Shown piece by piece: positions 1 through 5,390 of a DNA stretch of 5,670 bases; within the stretch, counting starts at the first letter, position 1, and each line of letters begins with the position of its first letter. The translations under genes were made by a program, and so were the position numbers. A model generated the notes under the pieces. It was given only the letters and a program-made list of their open reading frames with translations, was not told the origin of the DNA and searched no databases. The stretch lies in contig JAGRJX010000238.1 in the NCBI GenBank assembly GCA_020442545.1, forward strand, positions 1 through 5,670. Reading direction: 5' to 3'. Source of the stretch: Lysobacterales bacterium. Its GTDB lineage: Bacteria > Pseudomonadota > Gammaproteobacteria > Xanthomonadales > Xanthomonadaceae.

Positions 1-2
1 AG

Positions 3-33
3 GGCAACGCTGAACAAGTATCCGCCACCGGCA
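3..33 (+). repeat. Left terminal inverted repeat
   Basis: This pairs with 256-286. The first 21 bases are perfect. Position 24 faces 265 as G opposite T, and 27/262 and 31/258 are mismatched, giving 28 Watson-Crick pairs of 31. In a plus-strand RNA the first 24 positions would pair without interruption, counting one G-U. Confidence 0.88.
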
Positions 34-131
34 TGATGTCTCAATCGCTCGCCAGTCGTGTCGCAGTCCGATGGCAATGCTCGCTGCCTTGGCTAGGACG
101 GGGGCGCGGCTGGTGGGCGATTGAGGCATCA
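34..131. repeat. Long hairpin arm A inside the element
   Basis: Positions 34-62 can pair with 103-131 as 29 consecutive pairs: 23 Watson-Crick and six G-U (39/126, 49/116, 51/114, 56/109, 59/106, 61/104) when read as plus-strand RNA. Towards the apex, 66-69 pairs with 96-99 (GTCC/GGAC) and 73-76 with 85-88 (GGCA/TGCC). The base of the arm sits directly next to the left terminal repeat, with no unpaired base between. Pairing was done by eye; no folding energy was computed. Confidence 0.75.
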
Positions 132-160
132 CCCCGTCATTTGAAATCAATCGGTTGGGG
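132..160. repeat. Short central hairpin arm C
   Basis: CCCCG at 132-136 can pair with TGGGG at 156-160 (one G-U). A few weaker pairs are possible inside, such as 138/154 and TTG/CAA at 141-143/148-150. It fills exactly the space between arms A and B. This is the weakest of the arms and could be fortuitous. Confidence 0.45.
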
Positions 161-255
161 CCGCACGCCCGTCGCACGGCTCAGCGCGCCGTCGTCTCGA
201 CAGACGGCCAGTCTGCCTTCGCCGACGCCACTCGATCCGCACGACGGGCGTGCGG
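161..255. repeat. Hairpin arm B inside the element
   Basis: CCGCACGCCCGTCG at 161-174 is the exact reverse complement of 242-255, a 14-bp perfect stem. After two mismatches, 177-179 pairs with 237-239 (CGG/CCG) and 181-182 with 234-235. A separate inner hairpin has stem CAGAC (201-205)/GTCTG (211-215) with loop GGCCA. The arm's right base adjoins the right terminal repeat at 255/256. Confidence 0.75.
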
Positions 256-286
256 TGACGGCGGTGGATACTTGTTCAGCGTTGCC
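256..286 (-). repeat. Right terminal inverted repeat
   Basis: This is the partner of 3-33. It abuts the right half of arm B (242-255) on its inner side and the CTAG at 287-290 on its outer side. Because CTAG is its own reverse complement, the apparent perfect repeat extends two bases past each end (1-23/266-288), as expected if the same target sequence flanks both ends. Confidence 0.88.
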
Positions 287-290
287 CTAG
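287..290. other. Candidate target-site duplication CTAG (right copy)
   Basis: CTAG fits the YTAR target used by the IS5 group. On the minus strand its last three bases are the TAG stop codon of the DUF4286 gene. The left copy would be the two bases before the window plus AG at positions 1-2. Confidence 0.6.
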
Positions 291-601
291 TCTTCCAGCG
301 ACACAAGGATGCGCCGGCTGGCGCGGAAGGCATCGCCGAAGCGGCGCAGGCCGTCCTCGCGCATCCGCGGCGCGTGATCGTGCAGGTAGGCGTCCAGCGC
401 ATCGCGGTCGTGCAGGTGGTAGCGCACGCAGAATCCACGGTGATCGGCACTCTCCATGTCCAGCGAGAGCAGGGTGGCGCTGGTGAAGCCGGACAGGGCG
501 AGCATTTCGGCGACGTGTCCGCGCAGCCATGCGAGGAAATCGTCGGCGATTCCGTCGTCTACCTCCAGCGTGACTTCGTACTCGATGGCGGTGTCGTTCA
601 T
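287..601 (-). CDS. DUF4286 family protein
   Basis: This small soluble protein of 104 aa begins MNDTAIEYEVTLEVDD and ends SRRILVSLED. I recognise the DUF4286 pattern: an N-terminal beta strand with conserved Y-E-V, then a D-x-L-A-W-L-R-x-H-V-x-E-M-L helix near residues 23-36, a central R-Y-H-L-H-D-R-D-A-L-D-A-Y segment, and the conserved H-A-P-R-M-R-x-D-G-L-x-R-F-G-D block. The length fits the family. By its look it is a dimeric alpha/beta-barrel (ABM-like) fold, but no biochemical role is established to my knowledge. The start at 601 is preferred because GGGGA lies 7 nt upstream; the frame stays open to 778, but that stretch overlaps the DUF3667 gene. It follows that gene by 14 nt and is likely co-transcribed and perhaps translationally coupled. 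Its TAG stop lies in the CTAG flanking the inserted element, so the reading frame appears intact. Confidence 0.88.
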   Translation of the reverse strand: MNDTAIEYEVTLEVDDGIADDFLAWLRGHVAEMLALSGFTSATLLSLDMESADHRGFCVRYHLHDRDALDAYLHDHAPRMREDGLRRFGDAFRASRRILVSLED

Positions 602-608
602 CAGCCTG

Positions 609-613
609 TCCCC
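609..613 (-). promoter_or_regulatory. Ribosome binding site of the DUF4286 gene
   Basis: GGGGA on the minus strand lies 7 nt before the ATG at 601 and just after the DUF3667 stop codon. It supports the short start over the upstream ATG at 778 and a tight operon junction. Confidence 0.55.
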
Positions 614-615
614 GG

Positions 616-1806
616 TCAGATCGTCGCCAGCGACAGCAGCGAGGCCAGCATCAGCGCGAAGCTCAGCAGGATCAGATAGACCACGCCGAGTACGGCGTAT
701 TTCAGCAGGGTCATGATCCAGCCCTGCCGGTACACGCGCTTTTGCGTCAGCAGCAGGTACAGCGGCATCCACAGCCACAGCAGCAGTTCGGTCCAGCCCA
801 GCATGCTGTCGGGGAATCCATCGGGGTCAATCCGCGCTCGCAGCCAGGACAACAGCAGCAGCAGGATGATCGAAAGGGCCAGGAAGGCATGGCTGTGCAG
901 GGCGACGATCAGATGTTCCATGTACAGCCGCCGCTTGAACACGTAGGCGATTTTCAGCAACACCGCGAACAGCGGCAGCATTACGAAAAGCACCTGCGGC
1001 AGCAGGCCGAAGATGCCGTCCTTGAGCAGGTTGGGGTCGTCCTGGATGCGACCGACATTCTGCTGCATGCGTTCGACGCGGTCGTTGAGGAAAGCGTTGG
1101 TCGAATCCGGCAGCCAGCCGATGGCGATCGGGTTGCTTTCCTTGTCCCAGGGGGATTTGCCAAAGCTGATCTGCGGTCCTTTCTTCGGTTCGGAATCGCT
1201 GCCGTCCGCGCCGGGTTGATCGGCGGTCAATTCGCGGATCCGCTGCGTGGCGCCCGCCCGGATGCCGGCTTCGGCGCCCGCCAAGCCACCGCTGACACCA
1301 GGCACGTCCTTGTTTGCCTCGCGGGCCTGTTCGATGCCCTGGAGCGCCTCGTCACGCAGGCGCTCGACCTCCTCGACGCTGGTGGCACGTGCATACATGC
1401 CGCCACCGCTCATCACCTGCGCGCCGGACCAGTCGAAGCTGATCTGGGCGAGGAAGAAGGCGAGAATGATCAGGAACACGAACAGCCGCACCGGACTGAC
1501 GAAGCGCACCCGGTGGCCCTCGAAGTACTCGCGGCTGAGAAAGCCGGGACGGCCGAACAGCGGCCACAGGGTTCTCAGCAGCCGCGAGTCGAGGTCGAAC
1601 ACGGAGTCGACGAAGTCACCGATGATGCTGCTGAAATGCCGCACCAGGCCCTTGGTCGGCTGGCCGCAGTCGTGGCAGTGCGGCCCGTGCAGCGCGACGC
1701 CGCAGTTGCTGCAATGCGAGGGAAAGGCCGGTTTTGCCGTGCCGACCGCCACCGGTGTCACTGTGTCTTCGGCCCCCGGGGGGCGGCTGTCTGGCGTCGT
1801 GCTCAT
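616..1806 (-). CDS. DUF3667 domain zinc-ribbon membrane protein
   Basis: This 396-aa membrane protein has an N-terminal zinc ribbon: Cys32 and Cys35 (C-S-N-C-G) pair with Cys44 and Cys47 (C-H-D-C-G-Q). The DUF3667 signature follows: a D-F-V-D-S-V-F-D-L-D-S-R-L-L-R-T-L stretch at about 64-80, then P-G-x-x-x-x-E-Y-F-x-G-x-R-x-R-F-V-S-P-V-R-L-F near 87-109. One membrane segment lies at about 105-121. A long polar region with coiled-coil-like and acidic stretches spans about 140-260. Further hydrophobic segments fall near 267-287, 301-321, 336-353 and 367-394. The function is unknown; the ribbon presumably faces the cytoplasm, but topology was not computed. The start at 1806 is supported by AAGGGA seven bases upstream. 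It is divergent from the MATE gene and leads a two-gene unit with DUF4286. Confidence 0.88.
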   Translation of the reverse strand: MSTTPDSRPPGAEDTVTPVAVGTAKPAFPSHCSNCGVALHGPHCHDCGQPTKGLVRHFSSIIGDFVDSVFDLDSRLLRTLWPLFGRPGFLSREYFEGHRVRFVSPVRLFVFLIILAFFLAQISFDWSGAQVMSGGGMYARATSVEEVERLRDEALQGIEQAREANKDVPGVSGGLAGAEAGIRAGATQRIRELTADQPGADGSDSEPKKGPQISFGKSPWDKESNPIAIGWLPDSTNAFLNDRVERMQQNVGRIQDDPNLLKDGIFGLLPQVLFVMLPLFAVLLKIAYVFKRRLYMEHLIVALHSHAFLALSIILLLLLSWLRARIDPDGFPDSMLGWTELLLWLWMPLYLLLTQKRVYRQGWIMTLLKYAVLGVVYLILLSFALMLASLLSLATI

Positions 1807-1887
1807 CGGCGTTTCCCTTGCGCGGCCAAGCCGCCTCCCGGTCCGGGCGTTGCGGTGGACTAGCCGCTAAGATACCCGGCCCTTCCG
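1807..1887. promoter_or_regulatory. Divergent promoter region, DUF3667 / MATE
   Basis: The 81-bp gap must serve two divergent starts. TAAGAT (1868-1873) on the plus strand and TATCTT (1869-1874) on the minus strand are overlapping -10-like hexamers. The plus hexamer would give the MATE gene an almost leaderless message; the minus one would give DUF3667 a leader of roughly 50 nt. No convincing -35 box is placed correctly for either: on the minus strand TGGAAG at 1892-1897 matches only three of six. No operator palindrome was noticed. Confidence 0.3.
1814..1819 (-). promoter_or_regulatory. Ribosome binding site of the DUF3667 gene
   Basis: AAGGGA on the minus strand, 7 nt before the ATG, is a good Shine-Dalgarno match and fixes the start at 1806. 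Confidence 0.65.
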
Positions 1888-3279
1888 ATGGCTTCCACGA
1901 TGCCGCTGTTCCAGTTCGCCATGCCGGCCGCGGCACGTCGCGAGATCCGCAGCACGGTGCTGCTCGCGTTTCCGCTGGTGGTCGGACAACTGTCGTCGAT
2001 CTTCATGAACGTGATCGACACGTTGCTGGCCGGTCATCACAGCGCACAGACGCTGGCGGCGGTGGCGGTAGGCAGCGCGGTGTGGTCAATGGCGCTGCTG
2101 ATCATCATCGGGGTGCTGATGGCGGTGCCGCCGTCGGTATCGCAACTCAATGGCGCGTCGCGCCGCGACGAGATCGGTCCGCTGTTCCGCCAGGCACTGT
2201 GGCTGGCGGCGCTGCTGGGCGGCGTGCTGTTCGCGCTGATGCGCTGCAGCGGCTGGCTGCTGATCGCCATCGGCATCGACGACAGCGTGCGTCCGGAAGC
2301 GCTGCGCTTCCTGCTGGCGATCAGCTGGGGTGCTCCGGCGCTGGCCATGTACTTCTGCTGCCGCTACGTCAGCGAAGGCGTTGCCTGGACCTTGCCGACC
2401 ATGCTGTTCGGCATCGCCGGATTGCTGCTGCTGGCACCGCTCGGCTATGGGCTGATGTTCGGCGCCTTCGGGATTCCGCCGATGGGCGCGGCCGGGCTGG
2501 GCTATGCCACGGCCACCGTACTCTGGCTGCAGGTGCTGGGCTTTCTTGTCTACCTGGGGCGGTCGCCGCGTTTTGCCGAGCTTGCGCTGCTGCGCCGCCT
2601 GGACTGGCCACGCTGGCGTCCGCAATGGGAGCTGCTGCGGCTGGGCCTGCCGATGGGCGTTGCCGTCTTCATGGAGGGCGGCCTGTTTGTTGCCACCGCG
2701 CTGATCATCGGCACCATGGGCACGGTGGCAGTGGCGGCACACCAGATCGCCATCAACCTTGCCTCGGTGACGTTCATGATCCCGCTGGGCGTGGGCATGG
2801 CCACCACGGTGCGGGTCGGGCATGCGGTGGGACGCGGTGACATCGACGGCGTGCGCGGCGCCGGTCGTGCCGGCTACACCATCACCCTCGCCACCCAGTT
2901 GCTGTCTGCCTGCGTGCTGCTGTTCGGCGCCGGCTTCATCGCGCGGCTGTACACCGCGGATGCCGCGGTCTACACACTGGCGGCAACATTGATGGTCTAC
3001 GCCGCCGCCTTTCAGTTCTCGGATGGTCTGCAGGCGCTGTCGGCCGGTGCGTTGCGCGGGCTGAAGGACACCCGCGTGCCGATGTTCTACACCGCCTTCG
3101 CCTACTGGGCTGTCGGCATGCCGATCGGCTGGTGGATGGGCAAGGTGCAGGGTCAGGGTGCGGAAGGCATGTGGTGGGGGCTGATTGTCGGCCTCAGCAT
3201 GGCCGCGCTGCTGCTGACCACGCGCTTCTGGCGGCTGGCCGGTCGCGGCCTGTCGGCGGTCGCCACCGCCAGGGTCTGA
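1888..3279 (+). CDS. MATE family efflux transporter (NorM-type)
   Basis: This inner-membrane antiporter of 463 aa exports drugs or cationic compounds in exchange for Na+ or H+. It has about twelve hydrophobic segments in two homologous halves, first near 23-45 and last near 424-444. NorM-type features are clear: N-V-I-D-T-L-L-A-G-H near 41-50, F-M-E-G-G-L-F at 261-267, A-A-H-Q-I-A-I-N near 283-290, P-L-G-V-G-M-A-T-T-V-R-V-G at 299-311, and F-S-D-G-L-Q near 377-382. Asp44, Glu263 and Asp379 each lie eight residues after the cation-site residues Asp36, Glu255 and Asp371 that I recall for Vibrio cholerae NorM; the constant offset strongly supports the assignment. The substrate cannot be read from sequence. 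There is no clear Shine-Dalgarno before ATG 1888; in-frame ATGs at 1900 and 1921 are alternatives that would leave the first membrane segment intact. No terminator hairpin is evident after the stop. Confidence 0.93.
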   Translation: MASTMPLFQFAMPAAARREIRSTVLLAFPLVVGQLSSIFMNVIDTLLAGHHSAQTLAAVAVGSAVWSMALLIIIGVLMAVPPSVSQLNGASRRDEIGPLFRQALWLAALLGGVLFALMRCSGWLLIAIGIDDSVRPEALRFLLAISWGAPALAMYFCCRYVSEGVAWTLPTMLFGIAGLLLLAPLGYGLMFGAFGIPPMGAAGLGYATATVLWLQVLGFLVYLGRSPRFAELALLRRLDWPRWRPQWELLRLGLPMGVAVFMEGGLFVATALIIGTMGTVAVAAHQIAINLASVTFMIPLGVGMATTVRVGHAVGRGDIDGVRGAGRAGYTITLATQLLSACVLLFGAGFIARLYTADAAVYTLAATLMVYAAAFQFSDGLQALSAGALRGLKDTRVPMFYTAFAYWAVGMPIGWWMGKVQGQGAEGMWWGLIVGLSMAALLLTTRFWRLAGRGLSAVATARV

Positions 3280-3444
3280 GCCGCCGCCGGCAAACCTCCA
3301 GCACGGGACTTGGCGCGGGCGAGCGGGTATCCTTCGCCCTCCTGTGGTTTCCGCCGGGTGTGGTCGTCCCCGGTAAACCGATCCCGATATCAACGACCCC
3401 GCGTCATCCGCCGATGGCAGCGGCGCACTTTCTGGAGCATCCCA
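3280..3444 (+). promoter_or_regulatory. Intergenic leader / probable sppA promoter region
   Basis: This 165-bp gap contains no coding signal I trust. CGGGTATCCTT at 3324-3334 includes a -10-like TATCCT, but no proper -35 is visible at the right distance (TTGGCG at 3310-3315 is only 12 bp away). A weak hairpin (CCGGG 3354-3358 / CCCGG 3369-3373, loop of about 10) lies in the presumed leader. Read-through from the MATE gene is also possible. Confidence 0.3.
3434..3437 (+). promoter_or_regulatory. Ribosome binding site of sppA
   Basis: GGAG lies 7 nt before ATG 3445. This decides the start: the frame is open upstream to 3310, but that extension is an arginine- and serine-rich run lacking family features and with no better binding site. 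Confidence 0.65.
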
Positions 3445-5304
3445 ATGACGGAATCCCGTCCCGGTCCGATCTATCGTTTCTTCCGCGGCCTCTGGCGCAC
3501 GCTGGATTTCTCGCGCCGGCTGGTGATGAACATCATCTTTCTGCTGATCGTGATCTTCGTCCTGGCGCTGCTGTCGCGCGAGGCGCCCAGGCTGACGGGT
3601 GAAAGCACGCTGGTTCTTGACCCGCAGGGCATGGTGGTGGAGCAGTTCACCGGCGACGCCGCCGAGCGCGCGCTGGCCAAGGCCATGGGTCAGGAGGCAC
3701 AGGAAACCCAGCTTCGGGATCTGCTGCAGGTCCTGGAGCGTGCCGCCAGCGACGACCGCGTGCAGCGCCTGCTGATCCGCCCCGACCACCTGTCCGGCAT
3801 CGGCTTCGAGCACCTGCGTGAACTGGGCCGCGCGATCCAGCGCTTCAAGCAAAGCGGCAAGCCGGTGATCGCCTATGCCGACAATCTGGATCAGCGCCAG
3901 TACTACCTCGCCGCCTTCGCCGACAAGGTGTATCTGAATCCGGCCGGCGGCCTGTTCCTCGAAGGCCTGTCCAGCTACCGTACCTACTACCGCGAGGCGC
4001 TGCAGGACAAGCTGGGTGTCAAGGTTCACCTGTTCCGCGTCGGCGAATACAAGTCCGCGGCCGAGCCCTACATTCTCGATGGTCCGTCGCCGGAAGCCAG
4101 CGAGGCCACGCTGTTCTGGATGGGCGACATCTGGGGCCGCTATCTTGACGACATCGCCAGCGCGCGCGGCATCGAGGCGCAGGCCATCCAGGACGGCATC
4201 GATCACATGGCCGAACGGCTCGACCAGGCGGATGGCAACCTGGCGCAGCTGGCACTGGATGCCGGGCTGGTCGACGATCTGAAGACCGCCGAGGAGCTGC
4301 GTGAACTGATGCTGGCCGACGGTGCGCCGCGCGACGGCGATGAGCTTCGTCGCGTGGACAGCACCACCTACCTTGGCTTCATCCAGGCCGAAGTGCTGCC
4401 CTTCGACACCCGGCCCAAAGTCGCGGTGGTGGTGGCTCAGGGTGAAATCCGCGGCGGCAAGCAGCCACGCGGCATGGTGGGCGGCGTAACCACCAGCGCA
4501 TTGATCAAGCAGGCGCGCGAGGACGATGCGGTGAAGGCCGTGGTGCTGCGCGTGGATTCGCCCGGTGGCGAAGTGTTCGCTTCCGAGCAGATCCGTCACC
4601 AGGTCGAGCTGACCCGCGCCGCCGGCAAGCCGGTGGTGGTATCGATGGCCAATGTCGCCGCGTCCGGCGGCTACTGGATATCGATGAACGCCGACAGGAT
4701 CATCGCCGATGAGAGCACGATCACCGGATCAATCGGCATCTTCGGCCTGTTCTTCACCGGCCAGGAAACGCTGGGCGGCATCGGTGTGCATACCGGCGGC
4801 GTCGGCACGACCGCGATGGCCGGCGCGCTGGATCCGCGCCGCGACATTCCCGCGCAGGCGGCGGCCGTGGTCCAGCGCATCATTGATCGCGGCTACCGCG
4901 ACTTCATCGGCAAGGTGGCCGCCGCCCGCGACACCACGCCGGAAGCCATCGACGAGGTGGCACGCGGCCGCGTATGGTCAGGTGCGCAGGCGATGGAACG
5001 CGGCCTGATCGACCAGTTCGGCGGCCTGCGCGAAGCGCTGACCGAAGCCGCAACGCTGGCCGGTATCGAGGGCGAGCACGGCTACCGCACCGAATACGTC
5101 GAGAAGCCGCTGTCGCCGTTCGAGCAGTTCGCGCAGAACCTCGGCAGCAACGCTCGCGTGGCCTCGATGATGGCGCATCTTGGTGTTGCTCCGCTGCTGC
5201 TGGGCGAGCAGGGCACGGCGCAGTTTCAGCAGGACCTGGCGCTTCTGCAGCCGCCCAAAGGGCAACCATTCCGCAGTCTGGCGCACTGCTTCTGCATGCC
5301 GTGA
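3445..5304 (+). CDS. sppA: Signal peptide peptidase SppA, 67K type
   Basis: This serine protease of peptidase family S49 degrades signal peptides left in the inner membrane after secretion; it is anchored by its N-terminus with the catalytic body in the periplasm. At 619 aa it matches the long two-domain form (E. coli SppA is about 618 aa). One membrane anchor spans about 26-44 (V-M-N-I-I-F-L-L-I-V-I-F), followed by an N-terminal domain containing the R-V-G-E-Y-K-S-A-A-E-P-Y motif, where Lys203 is the expected general base. The C-terminal domain has V-D-S-P-G-G-E near 370-376 and N-V-A-A-S-G-G-Y-W, where Ser407 is the expected nucleophile, then T-G-S-I-G-I-F. These correspond to Lys209 and Ser409 of E. 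coli. The tail ends A-H-C-F-C-M-P, resembling the short two-cysteine C-terminus of the family. All key residues are present, so it should be active. Confidence 0.96.
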   Translation: MTESRPGPIYRFFRGLWRTLDFSRRLVMNIIFLLIVIFVLALLSREAPRLTGESTLVLDPQGMVVEQFTGDAAERALAKAMGQEAQETQLRDLLQVLERAASDDRVQRLLIRPDHLSGIGFEHLRELGRAIQRFKQSGKPVIAYADNLDQRQYYLAAFADKVYLNPAGGLFLEGLSSYRTYYREALQDKLGVKVHLFRVGEYKSAAEPYILDGPSPEASEATLFWMGDIWGRYLDDIASARGIEAQAIQDGIDHMAERLDQADGNLAQLALDAGLVDDLKTAEELRELMLADGAPRDGDELRRVDSTTYLGFIQAEVLPFDTRPKVAVVVAQGEIRGGKQPRGMVGGVTTSALIKQAREDDAVKAVVLRVDSPGGEVFASEQIRHQVELTRAAGKPVVVSMANVAASGGYWISMNADRIIADESTITGSIGIFGLFFTGQETLGGIGVHTGGVGTTAMAGALDPRRDIPAQAAAVVQRIIDRGYRDFIGKVAAARDTTPEAIDEVARGRVWSGAQAMERGLIDQFGGLREALTEAATLAGIEGEHGYRTEYVEKPLSPFEQFAQNLGSNARVASMMAHLGVAPLLLGEQGTAQFQQDLALLQPPKGQPFRSLAHCFCMP

Positions 5305-5330
5305 GTGTTGCCAGGGGATGAACGAAGAAA

Positions 5331-5347
5331 GCCGGCCAACTGCCGGC
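5331..5347. terminator. Probable bidirectional terminator, sppA / SDR
   Basis: GCCGGC (5331-5336), loop CAACT, GCCGGC (5342-5347) sits in the 86-bp gap between two converging genes. On the minus strand the stem is followed by TTTCTTC, a fair intrinsic tail for the SDR gene; on the plus strand it is followed by CTTCCTCGTCT, a poorer pyrimidine-rich tail for sppA. Flanking A and T runs could lengthen the stem by a few pairs with a bulge. Confidence 0.65.
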
Positions 5348-5390
5348 CTTCCTCGTCTGGTCGGTCTTGGCTGGCAACGCCGTTCCGCGT

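Larger units (their letters stand above)
3..286. mobile_element. Non-autonomous MITE-like element, IS5-group-like ends
   Basis: A 284-bp non-coding block is bounded by inverted repeats. The left end reads GGCAACGCTGAACAAGT and onward; positions 3-23 are the exact reverse complement of 266-286, and the match continues to 3-33/256-286 with three mismatches. CTAG lies immediately outside the right end (287-290). The two bases outside the left end are AG, which fits the second half of another CTAG. From memory, the IS5 group uses 4-bp YTAR targets, and IS5 itself has GAACAAGT in its terminal repeat; the same eight bases occur here. There is no transposase: the frames inside have no recognisable protein. 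I infer a MITE mobilised in trans by an IS5-like element. The interior is unusually rich in self-complementarity (see the arms). The left target copy is only half visible, so the exact boundary is inferred. Confidence 0.75.

Noticed and set aside
33..290. An 85-codon open frame covering most of the mobile-type element.
   Set aside because: It has no recognisable protein pattern, no good ribosome binding site, and runs through inverted repeats that explain the sequence better.
602..778. A longer N-terminus for the DUF4286 protein from the ATG at 778.
   Set aside because: It would overlap the DUF3667 gene by more than 150 bp and adds residues without family similarity; the ATG at 601 has GGGGA at proper spacing and begins at the family's usual N-terminus.
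742..1863. A 373-codon open frame on the plus strand opposite the DUF3667 gene.
   Set aside because: Its Q/H/A/R-rich translation mirrors a recognisable minus-strand gene that has a good ribosome binding site, so it is a shadow frame.
3310..3444. A 45-residue N-terminal extension of SppA.
   Set aside because: The extension is Arg/Ser-rich with no family match; the ATG at 3445 has GGAG 7 nt upstream and gives the expected length of 619 aa.
2086..4599. An 837-codon open frame on the minus strand opposite the MATE and sppA genes.
   Set aside because: It spans two well-recognised plus-strand genes and their gap. Its translation is low-complexity (rich in H, Q, R, A, G) with no family features, which is typical of the antisense of GC-rich codon use.
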